DNA from: JAYFQF01 sp034927285
Lineage (GTDB): Bacteria > Bacillota > Peptococcia > DRI-13 > UBA5745
Direction of reading: 5' to 3'
Length of the DNA: 64,000 bases
Assembly (NCBI GenBank): GCA_034927285.1
Contig: JAYFQF010000031.1
Location: 1 to 64,000 of the forward strand
Under the pieces are notes generated by a model. That model had not been told where the DNA came from and made no database searches. It saw nothing but the letters and a program-made list of their open reading frames with translations. The translations under genes and the position numbers were made by a program. Below, piece by piece: positions 50,886 through 58,402 of the stretch. The first letter of the stretch is position 1. Every line of letters begins with the position of its first letter.

Positions 50886-51893
50886 TTGGCTTCTCTGCTG
50901 AAAAAGTTTGCTTTTCCCGGGTTTATTCGTCTTTTTCCCGCAGCGGTTTTGACCCTGGCCTTAGGGACAGGCGCACTTCTCCAGCCTTTTTTGCCGGCTG
51001 AGGCCCCCCCGGGCCCCGAGTCCGGCGGCATCCTCTCCCAGGATCCCCTTTCCGGCGAACCTCCTTCCGACAGCGGCCGGGGAGACCAGCATTCCGCCGG
51101 CGGCGCTCTTCCCCGGAGAAAACCGGCGGAAGAAGGCGTACGCCTGATTGTTCTGATGTACCACGATCTTAATCCCGACTCCTCCGCCTGGGGACCCTAT
51201 GTTTTATCCCCGTCACAGTTGGAGAAGGATCTGCAATATCTCCAGGCCAACGGCTTTTCCACCGTCACCTTGGCTCAGCTGACGGATCACGTCTACGGCG
51301 ACGGCCCGCTGCCGGAAAAGCCGGTACTGATCACCTTTGACGACGGCAATGAAAGTACCTATACTTACGCCTGGCCGCTGCTGAAGCAATACGGCATGAC
51401 CGGAGTCATTAATGTTCTGGGCAGCGTCAGTCAGTATTATTCTGAGAACTCGGACCGCCTGGAGCCGGGCTTCGCTTATCTGACCTGGGAGGAGATCCGC
51501 CGGATGAAAGAATCCGGCGTGTTTGAATTCGGCAACCACAGCTATGATCTCCACAGCGGCAAAAAGGGCCACCAAGGCGTAAAAAAAATCCCCGGTGAAT
51601 CCAGGGAGGAATATCAGTACCGGCTTTTTCAGGATCTGAAAGCCAACCAGGATTTACTGGCACAGGCCTGCGGCGAAGCACCCATCGCCTTTGCCTATCC
51701 TTTCGGCTACCAGGAGGAAGACGCCCTGGAAGTCCTGGAAGCCCTGGAATTCAGAATCCTGATGGGTTCTTATGAAAAGCCCAATCAAATTACCAAGGAT
51801 CCGTCCTGTCTTTTTCCCCTGCGCCGCTTTAACCGGCCGGCGGGAATAAATACGGCGGACTTTTTCGCCCGGCTGGAAAAAGTCCGGCCCTGA
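50886..51893 (+). CDS. Secreted or anchored polysaccharide deacetylase
   Basis: A 335-aa NodB protein with an N-terminal signal/anchor helix (IRLFPAAVLTLALGTGALLQPFL) and a Pro/Gly/Ser-rich linker. Motif VLMYHDLN, motif 1 LITFDDGNES with the catalytic Asp pair, motif 2 GNHSYDLHS, motif 3 YPFGYQ. It resembles the PgaB/IcaB-like branch more than PdaA. TTG 50886 has AAGGAGG eight bases upstream; an earlier in-frame GTG overlaps the Shine-Dalgarno. It is divergent from the rimP operon and convergent with the TPR gene. Confidence 0.9.
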   Translation: MASLLKKFAFPGFIRLFPAAVLTLALGTGALLQPFLPAEAPPGPESGGILSQDPLSGEPPSDSGRGDQHSAGGALPRRKPAEEGVRLIVLMYHDLNPDSSAWGPYVLSPSQLEKDLQYLQANGFSTVTLAQLTDHVYGDGPLPEKPVLITFDDGNESTYTYAWPLLKQYGMTGVINVLGSVSQYYSENSDRLEPGFAYLTWEEIRRMKESGVFEFGNHSYDLHSGKKGHQGVKKIPGESREEYQYRLFQDLKANQDLLAQACGEAPIAFAYPFGYQEEDALEVLEALEFRILMGSYEKPNQITKDPSCLFPLRRFNRPAGINTADFFARLEKVRP

Positions 51894-51895
51894 CG

Positions 51896-52912
51896 CTACT
51901 GCCGTAATTTTTCAATAGCGGCCTGAAGATCCCGGGAGCATTTTTCCTCCTCAGGTTTTTTCGCCTTGATTTCATTCAGGCAGGCCAGACCTTTTTCATA
52001 CCAGGGCAAGGGAGCTTTGCCGCCTTCCGTCTTCCCCTTGATATTTCCCATGCGGATATAAGCGTTGCGCAGCTTCGTATTCCAGGCGCCGGGCTGGCTT
52101 TTTTCAAGCTCCTCCGTCAGGGAAATCAGCTTCAGGCAAAGGCCTTCGCTTTCCTGGGCCTCGCCCTGATCCAGCAGCAGCGCCAATAGCTCTTCGATAC
52201 TGCGGACCAAAAGAGCGTCGTAATTCCGCGTATTTTCCGTAACCGACAAAAGGGTATAAATCGTAATGGACTCTTCAAAGGACTTAACGGCTTCCGCCGG
52301 CCGGCCCTGCCTGCTGTCATAGCCGATCCAGAAGCAGGCGTCGGCCAGGCATTCCTTGCATTCCCGGACCACCTGAGGCGGCAAGATCCCCACCAGCTTG
52401 CGCCGGAAAGAGACCGCCGCCAACTTATAAGCGTTGAGGGCCTGCTCGGTTTTGCCCGTCAGATGATAGCTGCGGCCCAGGTTATAGCAGATCATGGCTA
52501 AGGCGTCTTCGTACTTTTCCGAACGTAAAAAAGGGATGGCCTGCTCATAGGCTTCCGCCAGCTCGTCCCGCTGGCGGTCGGTCAGGCTTGGCCGGCTTTC
52601 GTAATAGCGGATCAGGGCCATGCAGGCTGCGGCCATGGCCTCGGACTGCCTTTCATCGCCTTTGTTGAATCTGTCCCGCTGAATCGCCTTCTGTAACAGC
52701 CTTCTTCCCTTCTCCCCCTCCTTTTTTTCCTCCAGATAATAACGGGCCAGCACCGCAAGCCCCATAATAGGATGCTCTATCTCCGGCATAGAGCGGCCCA
52801 GAGCGGTAATCACGGCCGCCCAGCGCTCCGAATCAGATTTTCCGAAATCCTCTTTCAATAAGAGATCCTCCGCCATCAGGTAAGGATCTTTGAGACTGAT
52901 CTGCTCTTCCAT
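51896..52912 (-). CDS. Tetratricopeptide-like protein of unknown function
   Basis: A 338-aa all-helical cytoplasmic protein with TPR-like repeats, clearest at AMICYNLGRSYHLTGKTEQALNAYKLAAVSFR (about 140-170) and at PAEAVKSFEESITIYTLL. No signal peptide or enzymatic motif. GGAGGAAAGG precedes the ATG and a promoter lies at 52956-52984. Its stop is 2 bases from the stop of the convergent deacetylase with no terminator between, so the two transcripts must overlap. Likely a scaffold; partner unknown. Confidence 0.75.
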   Translation of the reverse strand: MEEQISLKDPYLMAEDLLLKEDFGKSDSERWAAVITALGRSMPEIEHPIMGLAVLARYYLEEKKEGEKGRRLLQKAIQRDRFNKGDERQSEAMAAACMALIRYYESRPSLTDRQRDELAEAYEQAIPFLRSEKYEDALAMICYNLGRSYHLTGKTEQALNAYKLAAVSFRRKLVGILPPQVVRECKECLADACFWIGYDSRQGRPAEAVKSFEESITIYTLLSVTENTRNYDALLVRSIEELLALLLDQGEAQESEGLCLKLISLTEELEKSQPGAWNTKLRNAYIRMGNIKGKTEGGKAPLPWYEKGLACLNEIKAKKPEEEKCSRDLQAAIEKLRQ

Positions 52913-52955
52913 AACCTTTCCTCCAAATCATTTCCCAGGAAATAGATGTAAAGCC

Positions 52956-52984
52956 ATTTTACCATGTTCGTCTGCTTTGTACAA
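52956..52984 (-). promoter_or_regulatory. Promoter of the TPR gene
   Basis: TTGTAC, 17 bases, TAAAAT preceded by TGG, on minus. Confidence 0.6.
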
Positions 52985-52996
52985 CAACAGCGGCTA

Positions 52997-54817
52997 TTAT
53001 TCAATGCTATATTTGCGCAGCTTATTATAAAAGGTGGTCCGGGAAATCTTCAGCATTTTGGCGGCCGCCAGCCGGTTTCCCCCCGTCAGGTTCAGCACGG
53101 CTTCAATCATTTCCCTCTCGGCGCTGTCGCTGGCTTCCCGGATCGAGGTAATGGCCTTTTTATCGTTGAGCTTACCGCCAAGGGCGCCCAGAAAGCGCTT
53201 GGGCAGATCGTCCACGATAATAGTGCGGCTTTCCGTCATGTTGGCGGCGCTTTCCAGGATGTTTTCCAATTCCCGGACGTTTCCCGGCCAGTCATACAAA
53301 TAAAAGAGATTCTCTGCCTCCTCGTCCAGCCGGCTTACCATCTTCCCCACCTTCTTGCTGATTTCCGGCAAAAAGTGGCTTACCAGGTCCCGGATATCGC
53401 TTTTCCGTTCCCGCAGAGGCGGCAGTTCTAACGTCACCACATTCAACCGGTAATAGAGATCGGCCCGGAACCGGCCGGCCCGGACTTCCTCCTCCAGGTT
53501 CCGGTGAGTGGCGGCGATAACCCGGACGTCGATCTTTTCCGGCAGCACCGCTCCCACGGGATAAATTACCCCTTCCTGGAGCACCTGCAGGATCTTGGCC
53601 TGCAGATTCATATCCATATCGCCGATCTCATCCAAAAATATGGTTCCCCCGTCGGCCGCTTTAACTCGGCCGATTTTTCCTTTTGGTCCGGCTCCGGTAA
53701 AAGCGCCGGCGGCATAGCCGAAAAGCTCGCTTTCCAGAAGGTTCGGCGGGATGGCGGCCATATTGATGGCCACAAAACTCTTGCCGTGATTTTTGCTGTT
53801 TTCGTGGATGGCCCGGGCAAAAAGTCCTTTGCCGGTGCCGCTTTCCCCTAAAAGCAGCACCGTGGACCTGGTCCGGGAAATCTTTGACGCCATCTCCACG
53901 GTATGGCGCATGGCCTCGGAGCTGCCCACAATTCCGGCAAAGGCCGTCTCCTGAAGGCGTTTTTCCTTGATATGCTGCTGCAGCTGTTTTACCATGGTCA
54001 GATCCTTAAAGACAATGGCGCAGCCCAGGGTTTTCCCGTCCGCCGCCTTCTGGGGGTAAACGGACATCAGAAAAAACATAGTGTTTACTTCGATCTGGAT
54101 GTTCTCCACCAGGTTTTTTTCTCCGGAAAGCACGGCGGCGGTAGCCTCCAGGCATTTCTGGCCCGGCAGAAATTCCCGGAAATTCCGGCCGGTGCTGATC
54201 CCCGCCCGGTAACTGGCTCCCTTGGGCTGGTATGCCCGTCCTTTGATAATCTCCGGAAAATTCTCCCGGCGCAGGGAATATCCCCGGGACTGATAGAACT
54301 TAATTTCCCGGGTCAGCTGATCCAGGATCACAAAAAGCACGTCGTAGGACTGATATTTCAGCTCCAGCTTCTGGCTGTTGACATGAATAATCAGCTGATT
54401 GTCCATCCCGTTTATCTGGAGGGACACCTTGGTGCAGCCTGCCAGCTCGCCGTTCAAATCCACAATCAGGTCTTCATAGCGGTTATGGGCGGCTTTCCAG
54501 CGGGCGGTGCCCGGGGCGGCCCCCAGCTGTCCGATGGCCAGCACCGCGTCATCGGCGGCGATTTCGGTGATGTCCACACCGATCAGGCGCAAATGATCCC
54601 GCATCAAAGTTTCTTCCTGCCGGTCCACCGCGCTGCAGGCCACCAGGACATAATCTCCGGGCATCGCCCGGCCGCCGGGGTGTCCAGGACCATTATTGGT
54701 ATATAACCCCATCATCTCCTCAAAGCGGCGGTTCAGATAGCGTACATTCAGCTCCCGGTCCAAAAAAGCCACCCCTTCGGGGATATAATCCAAAAGCTCG
54801 CGAAAATATTTTTCCAT
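52997..54817 (-). CDS. Sigma-54-dependent transcriptional activator with PAS domain
   Basis: A 606-aa enhancer-binding protein. Residues 1-60 are PAS-like (FRELLDYIPEGVAFLDRELNVRYLN), a long middle ends in a second PAS-like segment (about 200-300), then the AAA+ domain with GESGTGKG, the sigma-54 contact loop GAFTGA and DEIGDMD, and a C-terminal Fis-type HTH (NRLAAAKMLKISRTTFYNKLRKY). GGAGG just before ATG 54817. It is downstream of ddh, which has a -24/-12 promoter, so ddh is its likely target. The signal is unknown; PAS domains suggest a small ligand. Confidence 0.93.
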   Translation of the reverse strand: MEKYFRELLDYIPEGVAFLDRELNVRYLNRRFEEMMGLYTNNGPGHPGGRAMPGDYVLVACSAVDRQEETLMRDHLRLIGVDITEIAADDAVLAIGQLGAAPGTARWKAAHNRYEDLIVDLNGELAGCTKVSLQINGMDNQLIIHVNSQKLELKYQSYDVLFVILDQLTREIKFYQSRGYSLRRENFPEIIKGRAYQPKGASYRAGISTGRNFREFLPGQKCLEATAAVLSGEKNLVENIQIEVNTMFFLMSVYPQKAADGKTLGCAIVFKDLTMVKQLQQHIKEKRLQETAFAGIVGSSEAMRHTVEMASKISRTRSTVLLLGESGTGKGLFARAIHENSKNHGKSFVAINMAAIPPNLLESELFGYAAGAFTGAGPKGKIGRVKAADGGTIFLDEIGDMDMNLQAKILQVLQEGVIYPVGAVLPEKIDVRVIAATHRNLEEEVRAGRFRADLYYRLNVVTLELPPLRERKSDIRDLVSHFLPEISKKVGKMVSRLDEEAENLFYLYDWPGNVRELENILESAANMTESRTIIVDDLPKRFLGALGGKLNDKKAITSIREASDSAEREMIEAVLNLTGGNRLAAAKMLKISRTTFYNKLRKYSIE

Positions 54818-54880
54818 TTTTCCTCCGCCCTTCTTTTCGCCCTGCCGGCGGCTCCCGATTGTATCAATCTCTTTACATAT

Positions 54881-54909
54881 ATTGTACATAAATATTTACA
54901 TAATGTAAA
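54881..54909 (-). promoter_or_regulatory. Promoter of the activator gene with overlapping palindrome
   Basis: TTTACA, 17 bases, TACAAT on minus. The perfect palindrome ATTTACAT-A-ATGTAAAT (54894-54910) covers the -35 box; further TTTACA/TGTACA half-sites flank it. Possible repressor or autoregulatory site. Confidence 0.55.
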
Positions 54910-54952
54910 TGAAATTTTACACCGTTTTGTGGTGGCAAAGCCTTTTCCGCCG

Positions 54953-54989
54953 CAAAAAAGTCTCCGGCCGGCATCAGCCGACCGGAGAC
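54953..54989 (-). terminator. Terminator after ddh
   Basis: GTCTCCGG/CCGGAGAC with an inner CGG/CCG helix, followed by TTTTTT on minus. It separates ddh from the activator gene. Confidence 0.88.
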
Positions 54990-55027
54990 CAGAGGAGAGT
55001 ATTTTTTTCGCCGGGAACCGGCAGCTT

Positions 55028-55933
55028 TTAAGTTAAGGTCAATAACATTTTTTCGATGGAAACATTCAGGTAATCGCTGGGCGGCACCATATTCATGGTA
55101 TACGCGCCGGATTTTTGCTTCATTACGGCACGGGCCGCCATGACCAGGGCCTGACTGGTGACCGCCGGGTTATTTATGTCGGCCTTGAAGGAGGCCCGCT
55201 GATTGTTGTGGATGCCGGAACGGCCTTTGCGCTCGATCTCGCAGCTGTGGCCAAAATCCCGGGCGTCCTCCAGGGAATCCACAAAATTGATGTTTACCTC
55301 GTCATGAATAAAATAGGAATCGTTTCTGATGGCTTTTTCGATGGCGCCCCGGTCCGCGCCGGGTTCCGGCAGAATATAGATCAGACGGCGGTGCAGGCCG
55401 GAGCCTTTGGGATAGGTGAGACTTACGGCATCCTTCACCCCTTTGACGGCTTTTACCGCCACCGTATGGCCCATGCTCATGCCCGGGCCGTAATTGGTAT
55501 AAGTCAGGCCCTTGGGGATCATAATGCTCATCAGCGTGCGGATAACCGAGTTGATGCCGGGATCCCAGCCGGCGGCGGAAAGAGAAGCCGTATCGTATTT
55601 CAGCGCGGCCTCATTGAAGGCCAGGTACAAATCCAGCATTTCCTGGCCGTGGATATCAAAAATGTCTACACAGCGTTTTCCCATGGCCAGGACCTGCAAA
55701 CCGGTCTCCTTCACCTTCCTGCTGGGCACGCATAAAAGAGCTACATCGAATTCCGGAGCTTCCTGCAGGCTTTTGGCCAACGGCACGTTTTCCATATCCC
55801 GCGGCAGCTGGGCGATAAATGGATCTACGATCCCCACCAGCTGGAAATCCGTTTCCGTATTCAGGCTCTCTATCGCGTAACGTCCGATATTACCAAAGCC
55901 CACTACCAGAGCTTTTATCATTTTCTTTTCCAT
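55028..55933 (-). CDS. ddh: meso-Diaminopimelate D-dehydrogenase (short type)
   Basis: A 301-aa NADP-dependent dehydrogenase that links meso-diaminopimelate to tetrahydrodipicolinate in one step. Rossmann start MIKALVVGFGNIGRYAIESL; substrate-side blocks SLSAAGWDPGINSVIRTL, NYGPGMSMGHTVAVK, GRSGIHNNQRASF and SGAYTMNMVPPSDYL fit the Symbiobacterium-like roughly 300-aa group. GGAGG before ATG 55933; the longer open frame to 56170 overlaps the promoter region. It has a sigma-54 promoter and a terminator, so it is a single-gene unit. A related amino-acid dehydrogenase cannot be fully excluded. Confidence 0.85.
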   Translation of the reverse strand: MEKKMIKALVVGFGNIGRYAIESLNTETDFQLVGIVDPFIAQLPRDMENVPLAKSLQEAPEFDVALLCVPSRKVKETGLQVLAMGKRCVDIFDIHGQEMLDLYLAFNEAALKYDTASLSAAGWDPGINSVIRTLMSIMIPKGLTYTNYGPGMSMGHTVAVKAVKGVKDAVSLTYPKGSGLHRRLIYILPEPGADRGAIEKAIRNDSYFIHDEVNINFVDSLEDARDFGHSCEIERKGRSGIHNNQRASFKADINNPAVTSQALVMAARAVMKQKSGAYTMNMVPPSDYLNVSIEKMLLTLT

Positions 55934-55981
55934 CTGCAACTCCTCCTTATCTGCAAATTTCGGGAACTGCCTAATATCATA

Positions 55982-55997
55982 TGCATATTGTGTGCCA
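55982..55997 (-). promoter_or_regulatory. Sigma-54 (-24/-12) promoter of ddh
   Basis: On minus TGGCAC-ACAAT-ATGCA: perfect -24 element, -12 element ATGCA (consensus TTGCA), and correct GG-to-GC spacing. Predicted start near 55972. An imperfect palindrome TGGC-N7-GCCA (56018-56032) upstream could bind an activator. Confidence 0.7.
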
Positions 55998-56057
55998 AAG
56001 AAACCATAATAACACCGTGGCGAGACTTGCCAATTTTGCAGCAAGGGAGGCTTCATC

Positions 56058-56780
56058 ATGTCTGAAATCATGCTCATGTTCGGCGATATTTTCCTTCGCT
56101 CCGTCCTTTCGGCCATTATCCTGTTTTTTCTGGCCAAGCTAATGGGGTTTAAGCAGATATCCCAGTTCACTTATTTTGACTATGTGGTGGGGATCACCAT
56201 CGGCTCCATCGCGGCGGAGATGTCCTTTGACCGGGAAATTCCTTACCATTATCCGGTTATTGCCATGATTATTTACGCCGCCATCGCCATCAGCTTCTCC
56301 GTTGTTACGGTCAAAAGCGTGAAGGCCCGCCGCTACTTGAACGGCAGCCCCATCATCCTGATGGAAAAAGGCAAAATCCTGGACCGCAATATGAAAATCG
56401 TAAAGCTGGATATCAATGACTTTTTATCCCAATGCCGTGCCGCAGGTTATTTCAATATCACCGATCTGGAATATGCGGTGATGGAGCCCAACGGCGTGGT
56501 GAGCTTCCTGCCCAAAAGCGGCGTCCGTTCCCTGACGCCCCGGGACATGTCGCTGAATGTCCGGCAGGATACGCCGGCTCCTTCTTTGATCATCGACGGC
56601 CACGTCATGGAAGAAAACCTGAGGAACTCGGGCTTTGACGAAAACTGGCTGAAAAACGAACTGGAAAACCTGGGGGTCAGCAAGGTCTATAACGTCTTTT
56701 TCGGCACCCTGGACAGCGACAATCGTCTTTATGTCTATCTGAAAAACCTGGATACCTACAAAAGGAATCCGTACAGCTGA
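56058..56780 (+). CDS. DUF421 (YetF/YcaP-like) membrane protein
   Basis: A 240-aa protein with three membrane helices in the first 85 residues and a cytoplasmic C-terminal domain. Blocks typical of the family: FLAKLMGFKQISQFTYFDYVVGITIGSIAAE, SPIILMEKGKILDRNMK and the DLEYAVMEPNGVVSFLPKS strand. In Bacillus such proteins (YetF, YdfS) are linked to the spore membrane or stress. AAGGGAGG precedes the ATG. It is divergent from ddh, sharing a 124-base intergenic region. Confidence 0.9.
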   Translation: MSEIMLMFGDIFLRSVLSAIILFFLAKLMGFKQISQFTYFDYVVGITIGSIAAEMSFDREIPYHYPVIAMIIYAAIAISFSVVTVKSVKARRYLNGSPIILMEKGKILDRNMKIVKLDINDFLSQCRAAGYFNITDLEYAVMEPNGVVSFLPKSGVRSLTPRDMSLNVRQDTPAPSLIIDGHVMEENLRNSGFDENWLKNELENLGVSKVYNVFFGTLDSDNRLYVYLKNLDTYKRNPYS

Positions 56781-56883
56781 AAAAAGCCGGCGGCGGCGCT
56801 CTGTTCAGTGGAAAAAGCTATATCCTCCCCCGTATCTGTGATAGAATATAATTAATATTTTATTTCAGAAACGGGGTTTTTAT

Positions 56884-58305
56884 ATGGACAAGCATCTGGC
56901 GGCGGATCTGGCCAAACAGGAGAAGATCCTGATGAAGGCAGCACAAGACGCCGCAGCTTTTTTGGAAGAACTGAATGAACGGCCGGTCCAGGTTTCCTTT
57001 CCCCGGAAGCCGGCGCCTGCTTTGCCTGAGGAAGGCCTGGGGGCGGAAAAAGTCGGGGAGCTGTTTAAAAAAGAATATCTGCCTTATGTGCCGGCCAGTA
57101 CCGGGCCCCGATTTTTTGGTTACGTTATCGGCGGCGTGACCCCGGCCGCCCTGGCCGGGGACTGGTATGCTTCGGCCATCGACCAGAACGCTTTTGGCTA
57201 TCCCGGGACCTTTAACCGCCGGATTGAGGAGGAAGCCATCGGCATGATCCGGCAGCTTTTGGGATTGCCCGAAGCATTCGGCGGCGTCTTCGTTTCCGGC
57301 GCTACCACCAGCGCCTTTGTAGCCATGGCCTGTGCCCGTCAATGGGCGGCGGCAAAGTCGGGTCACAGCGCGAGCCAGGAAGGACTTTACGGTCTGCCCC
57401 GGCCTCAGGTGGCTTCCGGTCTGGCCCATGGCGCCAACTATAAAGCCTTGTCCATGGCGGGAATGGGCCGCGGGATAAACAGCCTGCCTCTCCTGGCCGG
57501 CCGTGAAGCGGTGGACATAAAAGCCCTGGAGGACTTTCTGGCCAACCGGGATCAAAATATTCCCTTGATCTATATCGCAAACATGGGCACCGCCGCCAGC
57601 GGCGACCTGGACAATCTGAACGCCGTGGCGGCCCTGAAGGAAAAATACGATTTCTGGCTCCACGTGGACGGCGCCTTCGGAGGCATGATGGCCTCGGTAC
57701 CGGAGTACCGCCACCTGTTCGCCGGCCTTGGCGCTGCCGATTCTGTCACCATGGATACCCACAAGTGGCTGAACGTGCCTTACGACGGCGCGGTGATCCT
57801 GTTAAAGAACAGGGATTATCAGTTCCAGGCTTTCACCAACTCCGCCGATGCCCGGGGCGGGGACTCCCGGGACGTGCCTCATTACCATCTGACGCCGGAA
57901 GGCTCCCGTCGCCTGCGGGCCCTGCCGGTCTGGTTTTCTCTGCTGGCCTACGGCGGACAGGGCTATGCCGATATCTGCCGGCGAAATGTGGAGCTCTGCA
58001 AATATTATGGCGAAAAGATAAACGCCAGCCGCTATTTCCGCCTGTTGAACCAGGTCCGTTCCAATGTGGCGGCCTTCAGCCTGGATTTGCCTGAAGAACA
58101 GATCACCCCTGAGCTGATCCAGGAAATCCTGGGCCTGGTGGAAGAGGAAGGGATCACCTATTCAAATTATGTGCCCTATCTGGGCAAACCCGCCCTCCGG
58201 GTCTGCATGACCAACTGGCGTACGGATAAAGGCGATGTGGACGCCGCCTTTGCCTCCATGGAACGGGCGGCAAAAAAAGTATTGGCCGGAAGACAGCTGG
58301 AATGA
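56884..58305 (+). CDS. Group II PLP-dependent decarboxylase
   Basis: A 473-aa fold-type I PLP enzyme of the aromatic/glutamate decarboxylase family. The pyridoxal Lys is in TMDTHKWLNVPYDGA; the PLP-stacking region is GVFVSGATTSAF; the Asp is in WLHVDGAFGG. Substrate cannot be inferred. A TATAAT box sits at 56847-56852 with a poor -35; the ribosome-binding site is only GGGG. It follows the DUF421 gene by 103 bases on the same strand. Confidence 0.88.
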   Translation: MDKHLAADLAKQEKILMKAAQDAAAFLEELNERPVQVSFPRKPAPALPEEGLGAEKVGELFKKEYLPYVPASTGPRFFGYVIGGVTPAALAGDWYASAIDQNAFGYPGTFNRRIEEEAIGMIRQLLGLPEAFGGVFVSGATTSAFVAMACARQWAAAKSGHSASQEGLYGLPRPQVASGLAHGANYKALSMAGMGRGINSLPLLAGREAVDIKALEDFLANRDQNIPLIYIANMGTAASGDLDNLNAVAALKEKYDFWLHVDGAFGGMMASVPEYRHLFAGLGAADSVTMDTHKWLNVPYDGAVILLKNRDYQFQAFTNSADARGGDSRDVPHYHLTPEGSRRLRALPVWFSLLAYGGQGYADICRRNVELCKYYGEKINASRYFRLLNQVRSNVAAFSLDLPEEQITPELIQEILGLVEEEGITYSNYVPYLGKPALRVCMTNWRTDKGDVDAAFASMERAAKKVLAGRQLE

Positions 58306-58402
58306 AATGAGATATCCCCTTTATAGCAGAAAGAAAAATAATAAAGTCCGCGGGATTTCCGGACTTAAAATCAGAACTTAATAAATGACAGGAGAGAATA
58401 AA

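Noticed and set aside
54925..54945. TGGCAAAGCCTTTTCC as a second sigma-54 promoter
   Set aside because: The -12 GC is absent at the required distance and no gene lies downstream in that orientation.
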